Of a stretch of 64,000 nucleotides of DNA, positions 1 through 8,075 are shown piece by piece. This stretch comes from an uncultured Bacteroidia bacterium (lineage in GTDB: Bacteria > Bacteroidota > Bacteroidia > J057 > CALAJH01): positions 124,001 through 188,000 of the forward strand of contig CALAJH010000001.1 in NCBI GenBank assembly GCA_937922655.1, given 5' to 3'. The position numbers were made by a program, and so were the translations under genes. The notes beneath the pieces were generated by a model, which was not told the origin of the DNA, did not search any database, and saw nothing but the letters and a program-made list of their open reading frames with translations. Every line of letters begins with the position of its first letter. The first letter of the stretch is position 1.

Positions 1-258
1 GTTTAAAAGAAAATTTTTTCGGGCGGCAACGGAAAAATCATCGGCGCTTAAAGACAAAACGGCGGACGTGTTTTCCGCGTCGTTGGGTTTGCGGCCCAAG
101 AGCGAGATGTACGAACGGCTTACAAAGTTTTCAACGGTTACCGTCGGTACGGCGTCGTCGGGCGGAGGGTTGTTTCCCCCAACCGTTTTCAATACCTCGT
201 CTTGTTTGCAGGCGTTAAATAACAACGTCAACGCCAATAGCGGAACCGTATATCTCAT
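1..258 (-). CDS. Secreted lipoprotein, N-terminal part only (cut by left window edge)
   Basis: The first 86 codons of a gene that runs off the left edge. Residues 1-17 form a short hydrophobic signal peptide ending in a lipobox-like LLFNAC, with Cys17 as the probable lipidation site. A Pro/Asp-rich linker follows, then a stretch reading SRSYISLLGRKPNDAE. That stretch resembles the helical start of DUF1549-type proteins, but the match is too short to name a family. The ATG overlaps the TGA of the upstream gene (ATGA at 255-258), so it is probably translationally coupled to the DUF697 gene and co-transcribed with cmk. It should be an outer-membrane or periplasmic lipoprotein; its function is unknown. 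Confidence 0.6.
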   Translation of the reverse strand, partial: MRYTVPLLALTLLFNACKQDEVLKTVGGNNPPPDDAVPTVTVENFVSRSYISLLGRKPNDAENTSAVLSLSADDFSVAARKNFLLN

Positions 259-959
259 ATTTCGCTAATGATTTTGGCTTTGAGTTCGGAAAACTCCTCG
301 GCGGTGACCACGCCCATGTCGAAAAGTTGTTTGAGTTCGGCGAGTTTGGCGACGAGCGCGTCGATATCCGCAGATTTTTGGGCTTGGGGCGGCGGTGCGG
401 CGCCGGCTTCTCCCGATTTTCCTCTTTGAAATTTTTCGGCGTATTTTTTCTTTAAATTTTCGGCATACGCCCTGCCTTTTTCGTAGCTTTCTTTAAAGTA
501 TTCTTTGAACGTGGCGGGGTCGAAATTTAGATACGTGCCGCCGGATTCAAAATGTTTAACAAACACTTTGCCGAGGGCATAAGTCGTTGCGCCCGAAAGC
601 GCCGACTGTGCCACGCCACCGACAATCGTGCCGACGACGGGAATAAATTTAAGTGCGTCGGCGGCAAGTCGTGCGCCCGTCGAACCCGCCAACGCCCCCA
701 CCCACGCTTTTACTTGGGTTTCCGACGCCGGCTGCCGGTACTTGTCGGATATGCGTTTAATCAGATCGACTTGCAGGGCGGTAACGGCGGCGATATCCAA
801 GAGCGGCAACGGCAACAGTCCCGCTCCCATCGACCACATGACGTAGTTGCGGATGAGTTGGTCCAACGCCTTGCGGCGCTCGTCGTCGTTGACCACTTCG
901 TATTCGACGGTTTCGACGTCGGCGGTTTCGTCTTTTTCGTAAAAAAAAGGATTGCTCAT
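255..959 (-). CDS. DUF697 membrane-associated protein with C-terminal SHOCT domain
   Basis: A 234-residue protein. The middle part, with the segment GAGLLPLPLLDIAAVTALQ followed by a second Gly/Ala-rich hydrophobic hairpin, matches the DUF697 (YcjF-like) membrane-hairpin family. The last ~30 residues (LAELKQLFDMGVVTAEEF and on) are a typical SHOCT oligomerisation motif. A Lys-rich helix and an Ala/Pro linker join the two. The start is set at ATG 959 because it overlaps the TGA of cmk in an ATGA junction; an earlier ATG at 995 would lie deep inside cmk. DUF697 domains often accompany GTPases, but none is adjacent. The molecular function is unknown; inner-membrane association is inferred from the hairpins. 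Confidence 0.75.
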   Translation of the reverse strand: MSNPFFYEKDETADVETVEYEVVNDDERRKALDQLIRNYVMWSMGAGLLPLPLLDIAAVTALQVDLIKRISDKYRQPASETQVKAWVGALAGSTGARLAADALKFIPVVGTIVGGVAQSALSGATTYALGKVFVKHFESGGTYLNFDPATFKEYFKESYEKGRAYAENLKKKYAEKFQRGKSGEAGAAPPPQAQKSADIDALVAKLAELKQLFDMGVVTAEEFSELKAKIISEI

Positions 960-1648
960 ACGGGAACGGGAATGGCGGTGCGTTCGTGAACCCAAGAGAT
1001 GATTTGCGCCACCTGCCCTTCGACCGAAAGATGGGTGGTGTCGAGTTCGAGGGCGTCGTCGGCTTTGCGAAGGGGGCTGTCGGCGCGGCCGGCGTCGAGT
1101 TGGTCGCGGCGGACAAGGTCTTGACGAACGGCGTCTTCATCGACCTCGAAACCGGCGGCTCGAAGTTCGGCCACGCGCCGAACCACGCGCGCATCCAATT
1201 CCGCAACCATGAACACTTTGAGTTCCGCGTCGGGAAAAACGACCGTGCCAATATCCCGGCCGTCCATGACCACGCCGCCGCCGGCGCCGATTTTTCTTTG
1301 CCGTTCGACCATGTATCTACGCACGGCGGGATACGCGCTCACGACGCTCACCCCCGCGGATACCTCGGGGGAACGAATTTCCGTGCCAAGCGCCGTGTCG
1401 TTTAAGGTTACCCGTTTGATTTTTTCGTCTTGGGTAAAGCCGACCTTTACCCGGGAAAGATAATCCAATACGCCCGTTGAGTCGTCGAAATCAATTTTTT
1501 CCAACAGAAGGCCGTAGGTAAAGGCTCGATACATCGCGCCGGTGTCGATGTACAAATATTCCAATACTTGGGCGACTTGTTTGGCGGTCGTGCTTTTGCC
1601 CACCGCCGCGCCTCCGTCTATCGCTATCGTTATCCGACGCGCTTTCAT
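956..1648 (-). CDS. cmk: Cytidylate kinase
   Basis: Phosphorylates CMP and dCMP to the diphosphates with ATP in the cytosol, feeding CTP and dCTP synthesis. The 230-residue length is normal for bacterial Cmk. The P-loop GGAAVGKST lies at residues 12-20, followed by YIDTGAMYRA and the GRDIGTVVFPDA segment that carries conserved CMP-binding residues. ATG 1648 is chosen because it puts the P-loop at the usual distance from the N-terminus; the longer reading frame adds 15 unconserved residues. The stop overlaps the DUF697 start, so Cmk is the first gene of a coupled three-gene unit downstream of alaS (119-bp gap). Confidence 0.95.
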   Translation of the reverse strand: MKARRITIAIDGGAAVGKSTTAKQVAQVLEYLYIDTGAMYRAFTYGLLLEKIDFDDSTGVLDYLSRVKVGFTQDEKIKRVTLNDTALGTEIRSPEVSAGVSVVSAYPAVRRYMVERQRKIGAGGGVVMDGRDIGTVVFPDAELKVFMVAELDARVVRRVAELRAAGFEVDEDAVRQDLVRRDQLDAGRADSPLRKADDALELDTTHLSVEGQVAQIISWVHERTAIPVPV

Positions 1649-1767
1649 GCCCCAAAGATACAACAATTCGACGAACCCCGGCGCCCCTTGCACACGGAAT
1701 TTTTCAATTGTTCGGTTGTAATTTTTGTAAAAACGTTCCGAAGATAGGGATAAAACGCCCCGAGGCG

Positions 1768-4377
1768 TTATTGCATCAATATTTTACGGGCTTCGTCGAG
1801 GGCTTTGGAAAGGTTATGGGGTTCTTTTCCGCCGGCGGTGGCGTAATATTTTTGTCCCCCGCCCCCGCCTTTGACTATCGGCCCGATGGCTTTTATCAAC
1901 GCGACCGCGTCGATTTCCGTCAAATCTTCGGTGGCCATGACGCTCAAATAGGCTTTGCCTTCGGCTTCGGCCCCCAAAACAAAAAGCGTATTTGTCGCGT
2001 TTTTGCGCAATTCCCACGAAAGTTGTTTGAGTTCGTCGGCGGATTCCACGGGTGCGAGGGCAAAAACCGCGCGATAATTTTTGACGGCTTCGGTTTGTTG
2101 TAAGAGTTTGTCGCGCAAAGCGATGATTTCGGCGTTGCGCAGGGCCGCGATTTTATTTTCAAGAGCGGATTGACGGTCGAGTAGGTCGCGTAGGGCTTTT
2201 TCAACGTCTTTGGGCGCTTTGAGCAGTCCACGAACGGCCTCGAAACGTTCGAGCTTGTCTTCAAGAAACGCGACGGCCGCACGTCCGGTCAGCGCCTCCA
2301 CCCGTCGAACGCCGGCGGAAACGGCCGTTTCGCTCGTAAAAAGAAAATGACGGATTTCATATGCCGAAGGTACGTGCGTACCGCCGCAAAGCTCGGTGGA
2401 AAATCCGTCCTCCGTTTTAACGACGCGAACGTAATCGCCGTATTTTTCGCCAAAAAGCGCCATCGCACCCATGGCTTTGGCTTCGTCCAGCGGCACGTCG
2501 GTCAGAACTTCAAATTTTGTTCCCGCCGCAACGCGTTCGTTGACCAACTCCGCAACGGCTTTGAGTTCGGCGTCGGAAGTTTTTTGGAAGTGGGAAAAAT
2601 CGAAACGCAGGTGGGTGTCGGTAACCAGCGAGCCGCGTTGTTCGACGTGTTTGCCCAACACCTGCCGAAGGGCGGCGTGCATGAGGTGGGTGGCCGAATG
2701 GTTGGCCCGAATTTTGGCACGACGAAGCGTGTCGATTTGTGCCAACCACGGCCCCTCGGCTTTACTCGGAAATCGGTCAAGAACGTGAATCGTGAGTTCG
2801 TTTTCTTTGACGGTGTCAAGCACGCGCAGGGTTTGGTCGTTTTGGCGCAGCGTTCCGACGTCGCCGACTTGTCCGCCGCTTTCGGCGTAAAAAGGCGTAA
2901 CGTCCAAGACGGCGTGATGCACGGGACCTTTGGCCGTTTGCACCGTACGCATTTTGACGATTTCCACCGTCGTCGATTCGTGGTCGTAACCCAAAAATCG
3001 GGAATGAACCGTTGCATGCGATATTTCGTGCCAATCGCCGGCTTGGACTTTGGCCGCCGTTCGCGAACGTTCGCGTTGTTGCTCCATGCGGGCGTCGAAA
3101 CCTTTGACGTCCACGGTCATGCCGCGTTCCCGCGCCATGAGTTCGGTCAAATCGAGCGGAAAACCATAGGTGTCGTAGAGTTCGAAGGCGAAATCGCCGT
3201 CGACCGTCGACGACGAGCGTTTGAGCGCATAATCCTCAAAAAGTTGCGAGCCGCGAAAAAGTTTGTTTAAAAAGCCCGCTTCTTCTTGTTCGACAACCGT
3301 GGCCACGAAAGCTTTTTGAGCGTACAATTCGGGAAAAACATCTTTGAACTGTTCGGCCAAGACGTCCACCAACCGATAAATAAAGGGTTTTTGCAATTCG
3401 AGGAAACGAAAAGCGTAACGCGAGGCGCGTCGCAAAAGCCTTCTGACCACGTAACCCGCCCCCGTATTGGACGGAACCTGACCGTCGGCGACGGTGAAGG
3501 CCACGGCCCGAACGTGGTCGACCAAAACGCGCAAAGCCACGTCGCGCATCTCCATGCCGCCCGTGTATTCGAGGGCGTATTCGCGGCGCATAAAATCGAA
3601 AAGGGGGGCGAAAACGTCGGTGTCGTAAGTGGATTTTTTGTTTTGAAGCGCCATGCACAAACGCTCGAAACCCATGCCGGTGTCCACGCTTTTGAGCGGC
3701 AGGGATTCGAGCGAACCGTCGGCTTTGCGGTTGTATTGAATGAAAACGACGTTCCAAATTTCTATGACCTCCCAATGGCCTTGATTGACGAGCGCGGCGC
3801 CGGACGTCGCGGCACGGTCGTCGTCCGAACGTAGGTCGATGTGGATTTCGGTACACGGCCCGCACGGACCGGTATCCCCCATTTCCCAAAAGTTGTCTTT
3901 TTTGGAAAAAAACAGTACGCGATCCTCGGGCAAGTATTTGCGCCATTCGCCGGCCGCCTCCTCGTCTTTGGGAACGCCGTCCTCGCCCGCAAAACACGTT
4001 ACGTACAGCCGTTCTTTGTCCATACCCAAAACCTCGGTCAAAAATTCCCACGCCCAAGCGATGGCCTCGGTTTTGAAGTAGTCGCCGAAAGACCAGTTGC
4101 CCAGCATCTCGAACATCGTGTGGTGGTAGGTGTCGTAACCGACTTCTTCGAGGTCGTTGTGCTTGCCCGAAACGCGCAGGCATTTTTGGGTGTCGGCCAC
4201 GCGGGGATAAGGCGCGGTTTTATGGCCCGTAAAAATGTCTTTGAACGGGTTCATACCCGCATTGGTGAACATGAGCGTGGGGTCGTCCCTATTGACAATG
4301 GGCGCGGACGGGACGATGCGGTGATTTTTGCCCTTAAAAAAATCCAAAAACTTTTGGCGTACTTCGGCCGATTTCAT
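1768..4377 (-). CDS. alaS: Alanine-tRNA ligase
   Basis: Charges tRNA-Ala in the cytosol and, through its editing domain, removes mischarged Ser or Gly. The 869-residue length is normal. The aminoacylation core is at the N-terminus (RQKFLDFFKGKNHRIVPSAP, then FTNAGMNPFKDIF). The editing domain carries the zinc-binding HSATHL motif and the downstream CGGTHV. A C-Ala domain rich in glycine ends the protein (GGGGGQKYYATAGG). The start at 4377 begins MKSAEVRQ, the family's usual N-terminus; 47 upstream in-frame residues are dropped because they are unconserved and would overlap fmt. It lies 65 bp downstream of fmt on the same strand. Confidence 0.97.
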   Translation of the reverse strand: MKSAEVRQKFLDFFKGKNHRIVPSAPIVNRDDPTLMFTNAGMNPFKDIFTGHKTAPYPRVADTQKCLRVSGKHNDLEEVGYDTYHHTMFEMLGNWSFGDYFKTEAIAWAWEFLTEVLGMDKERLYVTCFAGEDGVPKDEEAAGEWRKYLPEDRVLFFSKKDNFWEMGDTGPCGPCTEIHIDLRSDDDRAATSGAALVNQGHWEVIEIWNVVFIQYNRKADGSLESLPLKSVDTGMGFERLCMALQNKKSTYDTDVFAPLFDFMRREYALEYTGGMEMRDVALRVLVDHVRAVAFTVADGQVPSNTGAGYVVRRLLRRASRYAFRFLELQKPFIYRLVDVLAEQFKDVFPELYAQKAFVATVVEQEEAGFLNKLFRGSQLFEDYALKRSSSTVDGDFAFELYDTYGFPLDLTELMARERGMTVDVKGFDARMEQQRERSRTAAKVQAGDWHEISHATVHSRFLGYDHESTTVEIVKMRTVQTAKGPVHHAVLDVTPFYAESGGQVGDVGTLRQNDQTLRVLDTVKENELTIHVLDRFPSKAEGPWLAQIDTLRRAKIRANHSATHLMHAALRQVLGKHVEQRGSLVTDTHLRFDFSHFQKTSDAELKAVAELVNERVAAGTKFEVLTDVPLDEAKAMGAMALFGEKYGDYVRVVKTEDGFSTELCGGTHVPSAYEIRHFLFTSETAVSAGVRRVEALTGRAAVAFLEDKLERFEAVRGLLKAPKDVEKALRDLLDRQSALENKIAALRNAEIIALRDKLLQQTEAVKNYRAVFALAPVESADELKQLSWELRKNATNTLFVLGAEAEGKAYLSVMATEDLTEIDAVALIKAIGPIVKGGGGGQKYYATAGGKEPHNLSKALDEARKILMQ

Positions 4378-4442
4378 GCGTTGCGGATTGAACGCGCAAA
4401 TTTCGATAAAATGCGGCGAAAACGTGAAAGCGAATGCGTCGA

Positions 4443-5360
4443 TTATTCGTCGATGCGGTCGGGAAAGCGGCTTCCGCGCAAAAGCTCTTCGACGGACATG
4501 CGTTTTCTTCCTTCCCATTGCGCATCAACGACTTGGACGGCGCCGTCGCTCGTGCCGATATACAGTCGATTGTTTTCGACGACGATGTTTCCGGGGCCGG
4601 GTTTGCGGTCGTAAACGGCTTTGGCGAAATAAATTTTGAGGGTTTTGCCGGCGACGACGGTGCGGGCGCCCGGAGCGGGCGACAAACCCCGTACCAAATC
4701 GACGATTTTTTTTGCCGAAACGGAAAAATCAATAACGCAATGGTGCGGAAAAATCTTGGGGGCTTTGTGGACGGCCAACGCCGGGTCTTGAGCGCGAGCC
4801 TCCAAACGTCCCGCTTCCAGTTCTCGCAACGTTTGGGACAAAAGTTCGGCTCCAACGATTTGCATACGGTCGTGAAGGTCGCCCGCGGTATAATCTTCCG
4901 GAATGAGAACGGGGGTTTGCAACAAAATTTTGCCCGTATCGATGACGGGTTCGATGAAAAAAGTCGTCAATCCGGAATGGGTTTCGCCGTTGATGACGGC
5001 CCACTGAATGGGAGCGGCGCCGCGATAATCGGGTAAAAGCGAAGCATGCAGATTAATCGAGCCAAGACGCGGCGCCGAAAACACCGCTTCGGGCAATTTT
5101 CTAAACGCCACGACCACCCCCAAATCCGCATGCAACGCCCTAAACTCGTTGATGAAGGCGGGGTCGTCCAAATTTTCGGGCTGCATGAGCCGCATACCGG
5201 CGTTTTGAGCAAAAATTTTTACCGGCGGTGGCGTCGGTTTTTGACCGCGACCGGCCGGTTTGTCCGGCGCCGTCACCACCGCCGCCACCTCGTGTTCGCC
5301 CGACAACCGCGCCAACGACGGTACGGCAAACTCCGGCGTCCCCATGAATACGATTTTCAT
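4443..5360 (-). CDS. fmt: Methionyl-tRNA formyltransferase
   Basis: Formylates Met on initiator tRNA using 10-formyltetrahydrofolate. The protein has 305 residues, the normal length. It starts MKIVFMGTPEFAVPSL, the conserved N-terminus, and contains the folate/catalytic segment INLHASLLPDYRGAAPIQW with the invariant Asn-His pair, then the C-terminal OB-like domain. In-frame codons upstream of ATG 5360 are not conserved. It is followed by alaS and then cmk on the same strand, so these translation and nucleotide genes may be partly co-transcribed. A 102-bp gap separates it from the HmuY-like gene. Confidence 0.96.
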   Translation of the reverse strand: MKIVFMGTPEFAVPSLARLSGEHEVAAVVTAPDKPAGRGQKPTPPPVKIFAQNAGMRLMQPENLDDPAFINEFRALHADLGVVVAFRKLPEAVFSAPRLGSINLHASLLPDYRGAAPIQWAVINGETHSGLTTFFIEPVIDTGKILLQTPVLIPEDYTAGDLHDRMQIVGAELLSQTLRELEAGRLEARAQDPALAVHKAPKIFPHHCVIDFSVSAKKIVDLVRGLSPAPGARTVVAGKTLKIYFAKAVYDRKPGPGNIVVENNRLYIGTSDGAVQVVDAQWEGRKRMSVEELLRGSRFPDRIDE

Positions 5361-5462
5361 ACCTGATTTTACTGCAATCGTGAAAACCGGACGCGTATCA
5401 AGATAACGAATATATCCATTCAATTTTCTTGTGCCGGCGGCAAATGCGTTGCCTCGTCTTCG

Positions 5463-6497
5463 TCATAGACGCTGATACTCGAATTGTGGCACGCCTTTTC
5501 GTCCCGACGCGTTGTAAAAACCCACAAAACGTAATTTGTAGTAATCGTCGTCGGGCGTGCGAATCAAATAATAGACGTTCGGCACGATTTGGTACATCGC
5601 CGTTTCAAAACCGTACTGTTTCCAGTCGTAGCCGATGACGTCGCGGTCGTTGGACAAGGGATATTTATCCACATGTTTTCCGGTCAGCGAATCGAAAGGA
5701 ATGTAACCCGGCGTTTGCGGCGTGATTTTGGCCGCTCTGACCCCCGCAAGGTGATTAAGCAACACGCCCGTGGCCGAATAAAATTTATAATCCGCGGCGG
5801 CGGCTTCTTCGGACAGGTTTATGGTAAAGCGCGTAAAAAGCAAGTGCCAATCGTTTTTGGGCGGCTCGACGGCGACTTGCCCGTTTTCAAACGAAAAAAA
5901 GACTTGCGTAAAAAGCGGGTCTTTGGACAAAGTCGTCAACGTGCCGACGGTGTCGTCGGGTTTGCCGTAACGGAAGGTCCATTCGTTTTCGGAAACCGAA
6001 AGAATCTGCACTTTTTGAAACGGGCCCGCGGGCGCGTCGGATAAAAAATCGCCGCGATAAAGCAAAAAAACCGGGCGTTTTTCGCTTTGGTCCCATGCAT
6101 CAAAGGCGAGCGAGTCGTGCCGGGCGTGTGAGGCGTCGGCGTTGAAAACCGAGTCGGGATAATTCCCCGGCCGTACGGCAAGGGAAAAATCGTCGTTGCC
6201 GGTATTGACGGCACGGGCAACGTTGGCAAAATTGACAAAGACGGCGCGTCCGTCGGGAGCGGATTCAAAGGCTAGGTCGTAAATATTCGTTTGAACGCGT
6301 GTGCTTTGCCCCGTCTTTAAATGAAAATAGACCCGCCATGCGTAAGTTCCGCCCAAATCGGCTTCGGCGGAGGTCAAATCGCCGGGCGGCGGCAAAGCGA
6401 TTTTTTCGTCGGCGGGTAGGCATCCGTTCAACCCCACCCAAAACACAAGCGGCAAAGTCCACATGCCAATGCGCCCTCCAATATTTTTGCCCCTCAT
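5463..6497 (-). CDS. HmuY-like lipoprotein
   Basis: A 344-residue lipoprotein: the signal peptide ends in VGLNGC (Cys26). The C-terminus, YYKLRFVGFYNASGRKG followed by PQFEYQ, is the most recognisable part of the HmuY family, whose founding member is a haem-binding outer-membrane lipoprotein. The haem-ligand residues cannot be confirmed by eye, and many HmuY relatives have other or unknown ligands, so haem binding is not claimed. No TonB receptor is adjacent. A 12-bp perfect inverted repeat spans the first ATG. If that repeat is a terminator for the upstream phosphodiesterase gene, translation would start at the second Met (6464). Confidence 0.75.
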   Translation of the reverse strand: MRGKNIGGRIGMWTLPLVFWVGLNGCLPADEKIALPPPGDLTSAEADLGGTYAWRVYFHLKTGQSTRVQTNIYDLAFESAPDGRAVFVNFANVARAVNTGNDDFSLAVRPGNYPDSVFNADASHARHDSLAFDAWDQSEKRPVFLLYRGDFLSDAPAGPFQKVQILSVSENEWTFRYGKPDDTVGTLTTLSKDPLFTQVFFSFENGQVAVEPPKNDWHLLFTRFTINLSEEAAAADYKFYSATGVLLNHLAGVRAAKITPQTPGYIPFDSLTGKHVDKYPLSNDRDVIGYDWKQYGFETAMYQIVPNVYYLIRTPDDDYYKLRFVGFYNASGRKGVPQFEYQRL

Positions 6498-6521
6498 TCA
6501 ATTTCCGATTGAGGGGCAAAA
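6485..6521. promoter_or_regulatory. 12-bp perfect inverted repeat spanning the HmuY-like start codon
   Basis: Arms 6485-6496 (TTTTGCCCCTCA) and 6510-6521 are perfect reverse complements separated by 13 bases. The repeat lies 41 bp after the stop of the phosphodiesterase gene and covers the first ATG (6495-6497) of the HmuY-like gene. It could be a terminator (though no T-run follows), an operator, or an mRNA hairpin that hides the start codon. The sequence does not decide between these. Confidence 0.5.
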
Positions 6522-6561
6522 TAAGCGACAAAATTTGAAGACGACGTGAATTTTGTCCGTG

Positions 6562-7611
6562 TTAAGCCGGACGAACGACGCCGCGCGTATTGAGCATGTT
6601 CGGATAGTCGCTGATGATTCCGTCGACGCCCATACGTATCAGACGATTGGCCTCGGGAATGGTATTAACCGTCCAAGGAATGATTTTCATATTTTTTTGC
6701 CGGCACTTTTTGACCAATTCCGGGGTGACCAAGCGATAGTGGGGCGAATAAACCTGAGGAACGAAGCCCAACGTTTTGATATGTTCTTCAAGGGGTTTGT
6801 CGTCCTCGACCAGCAACGAAAGCGGAATGTCGGGCGCCACTTTTCGGAAAGCGACCAAGAATCTAGGGTCGAACGATTGTACCGTTACTTGGTTTTGAAC
6901 GCCGGCCTTGAAGATTTCTTCGGCGAGAATTTCGGCGAAAACGGCGGGCGGCGGGGTGAGCGAGTCGTCCCACTCGGGTTTACACTTGGCTTCGATATTG
7001 TAACGGGGGGGCTTGCGTGCCGTGCCGGGCAAAATCATTTGTTTGGTGATATTGAATACCTGCTCCAAGCTCGGCTTGGCCGTAACCCGCTTTTTTTGCT
7101 CCGGAAAATCGGGGTGACCTTTTCCCCCGCAATCGTATTTTTGGATTTCGATGTAGGTCATGCGGTAAATGGGCCTGCGGGCCACGTCTTTTTCCGTCAA
7201 TTCGGCGCCGGTTCGCTCGCGGCAAATGACGGGGTTGAACCACGGCTCGTGGGAAACGAGTACTTGGTGGTCGGCGGTAACGACGACGTCCATTTCAAGG
7301 GTCGTCAGGCCTTGATATTGCATGGCCTCGATGAATCCTTGAATCGAATTTTCGGGCATGAGCCCCCGCGCCCCGCGATGACCTTGAAAATCAAAATTTT
7401 CGGGCAAGGGAAGCAGGGCTTCGTCCAAAGAATCCGCCGGCGCCGACGCCGAAGCTTGGGAAGAGTCGTTTTTGACGGGCGTAACCACGGCAGGCTTGTC
7501 GCCCACGGACTGCGAACAGCCCCAAACCATCCATAGCCAACAACAATGCCACGCCGCCGTGCGAAGGTTTCGCTTGCCGCCGTAACATCCGATGAAGGCT
7601 AAAATATTCAT
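6562..7611 (-). CDS. Glycerophosphodiester phosphodiesterase, probable lipoprotein
   Basis: Hydrolyses glycerophosphodiesters to glycerol-3-phosphate and an alcohol. The GDPD signature is clear: HRGARGLMPENS (catalytic His, Arg and Glu), then EMDVVVTADHQVLVSHEP with the acidic metal ligands and second His. The TIM barrel ends with PWTVNTIPEANRLIRMGVDGIISD, the usual C-terminal motif. The N-terminus is hydrophobic and ends in a lipobox-like MVWGCSQ, suggesting export and lipid anchoring; a Ser/Ala/Asp linker precedes the domain. It is the first minus-strand gene after the 464-bp AT-rich gap at 7612-8075. In bacteria such enzymes recycle phospholipid headgroups. Confidence 0.9.
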   Translation of the reverse strand: MNILAFIGCYGGKRNLRTAAWHCCWLWMVWGCSQSVGDKPAVVTPVKNDSSQASASAPADSLDEALLPLPENFDFQGHRGARGLMPENSIQGFIEAMQYQGLTTLEMDVVVTADHQVLVSHEPWFNPVICRERTGAELTEKDVARRPIYRMTYIEIQKYDCGGKGHPDFPEQKKRVTAKPSLEQVFNITKQMILPGTARKPPRYNIEAKCKPEWDDSLTPPPAVFAEILAEEIFKAGVQNQVTVQSFDPRFLVAFRKVAPDIPLSLLVEDDKPLEEHIKTLGFVPQVYSPHYRLVTPELVKKCRQKNMKIIPWTVNTIPEANRLIRMGVDGIISDYPNMLNTRGVVRPA

Positions 7612-8075
7612 TTCCCTTGTTAAATTAAACTTGGATTATTGCACGGCGAACGGCCCGTTTTCACGCATGAACCGTTCACAATGCAAAATTAAGCCTCTTT
7701 CACAAATTATCAACCTTTTCAAAAAAAATAATTTTGAGTATCCGTGTTATCAAACGGTTGTAATGTGGATTCCGTACAAGTCAATAAAATACATCGCATA
7801 TGCTTACATTCAATTTTGGCGTTAAAATCTACGGAATCCGCGTGCCGATAGAAGATATTATGTTTGGGTTAAACAAATATCGATACTTGAACTTAATGAT
7901 GAAAATTCCACCGACTATTTTTTTATGTGTAACGACTAATAAATTATTGCCATTATCCGTCATTTTGATTAATTAACGGCAATTTTTTTTTTTTTTCATA
8001 AAATGCAACATTCTTTGTGTTTTTTGCGTAAACAATGCGAACGATAATTTCAAACCTTTAATCTAACGTCAAATC
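7612..8075. other. AT-rich intergenic region between divergent genes
   Basis: 464 bp between the phosphodiesterase start (minus) and the response-regulator start (plus). It is clearly more AT-rich than its surroundings and has a run of 14 T at 7983-7996, just after a weak CCGT/ACGG inverted repeat. No consensus -7 element could be placed with confidence; a weak candidate on the plus strand lies near 8044-8051 (TAATTTCA). A 58-residue open frame at 7800-7976 is not supported as a gene. Confidence 0.5.

Noticed and set aside
7800-7976. 58-residue plus-strand frame in the AT-rich gap
   Set aside because: AT-rich, no promoter or coding pattern, no recognisable motif; random frames of this size are expected in such sequence.
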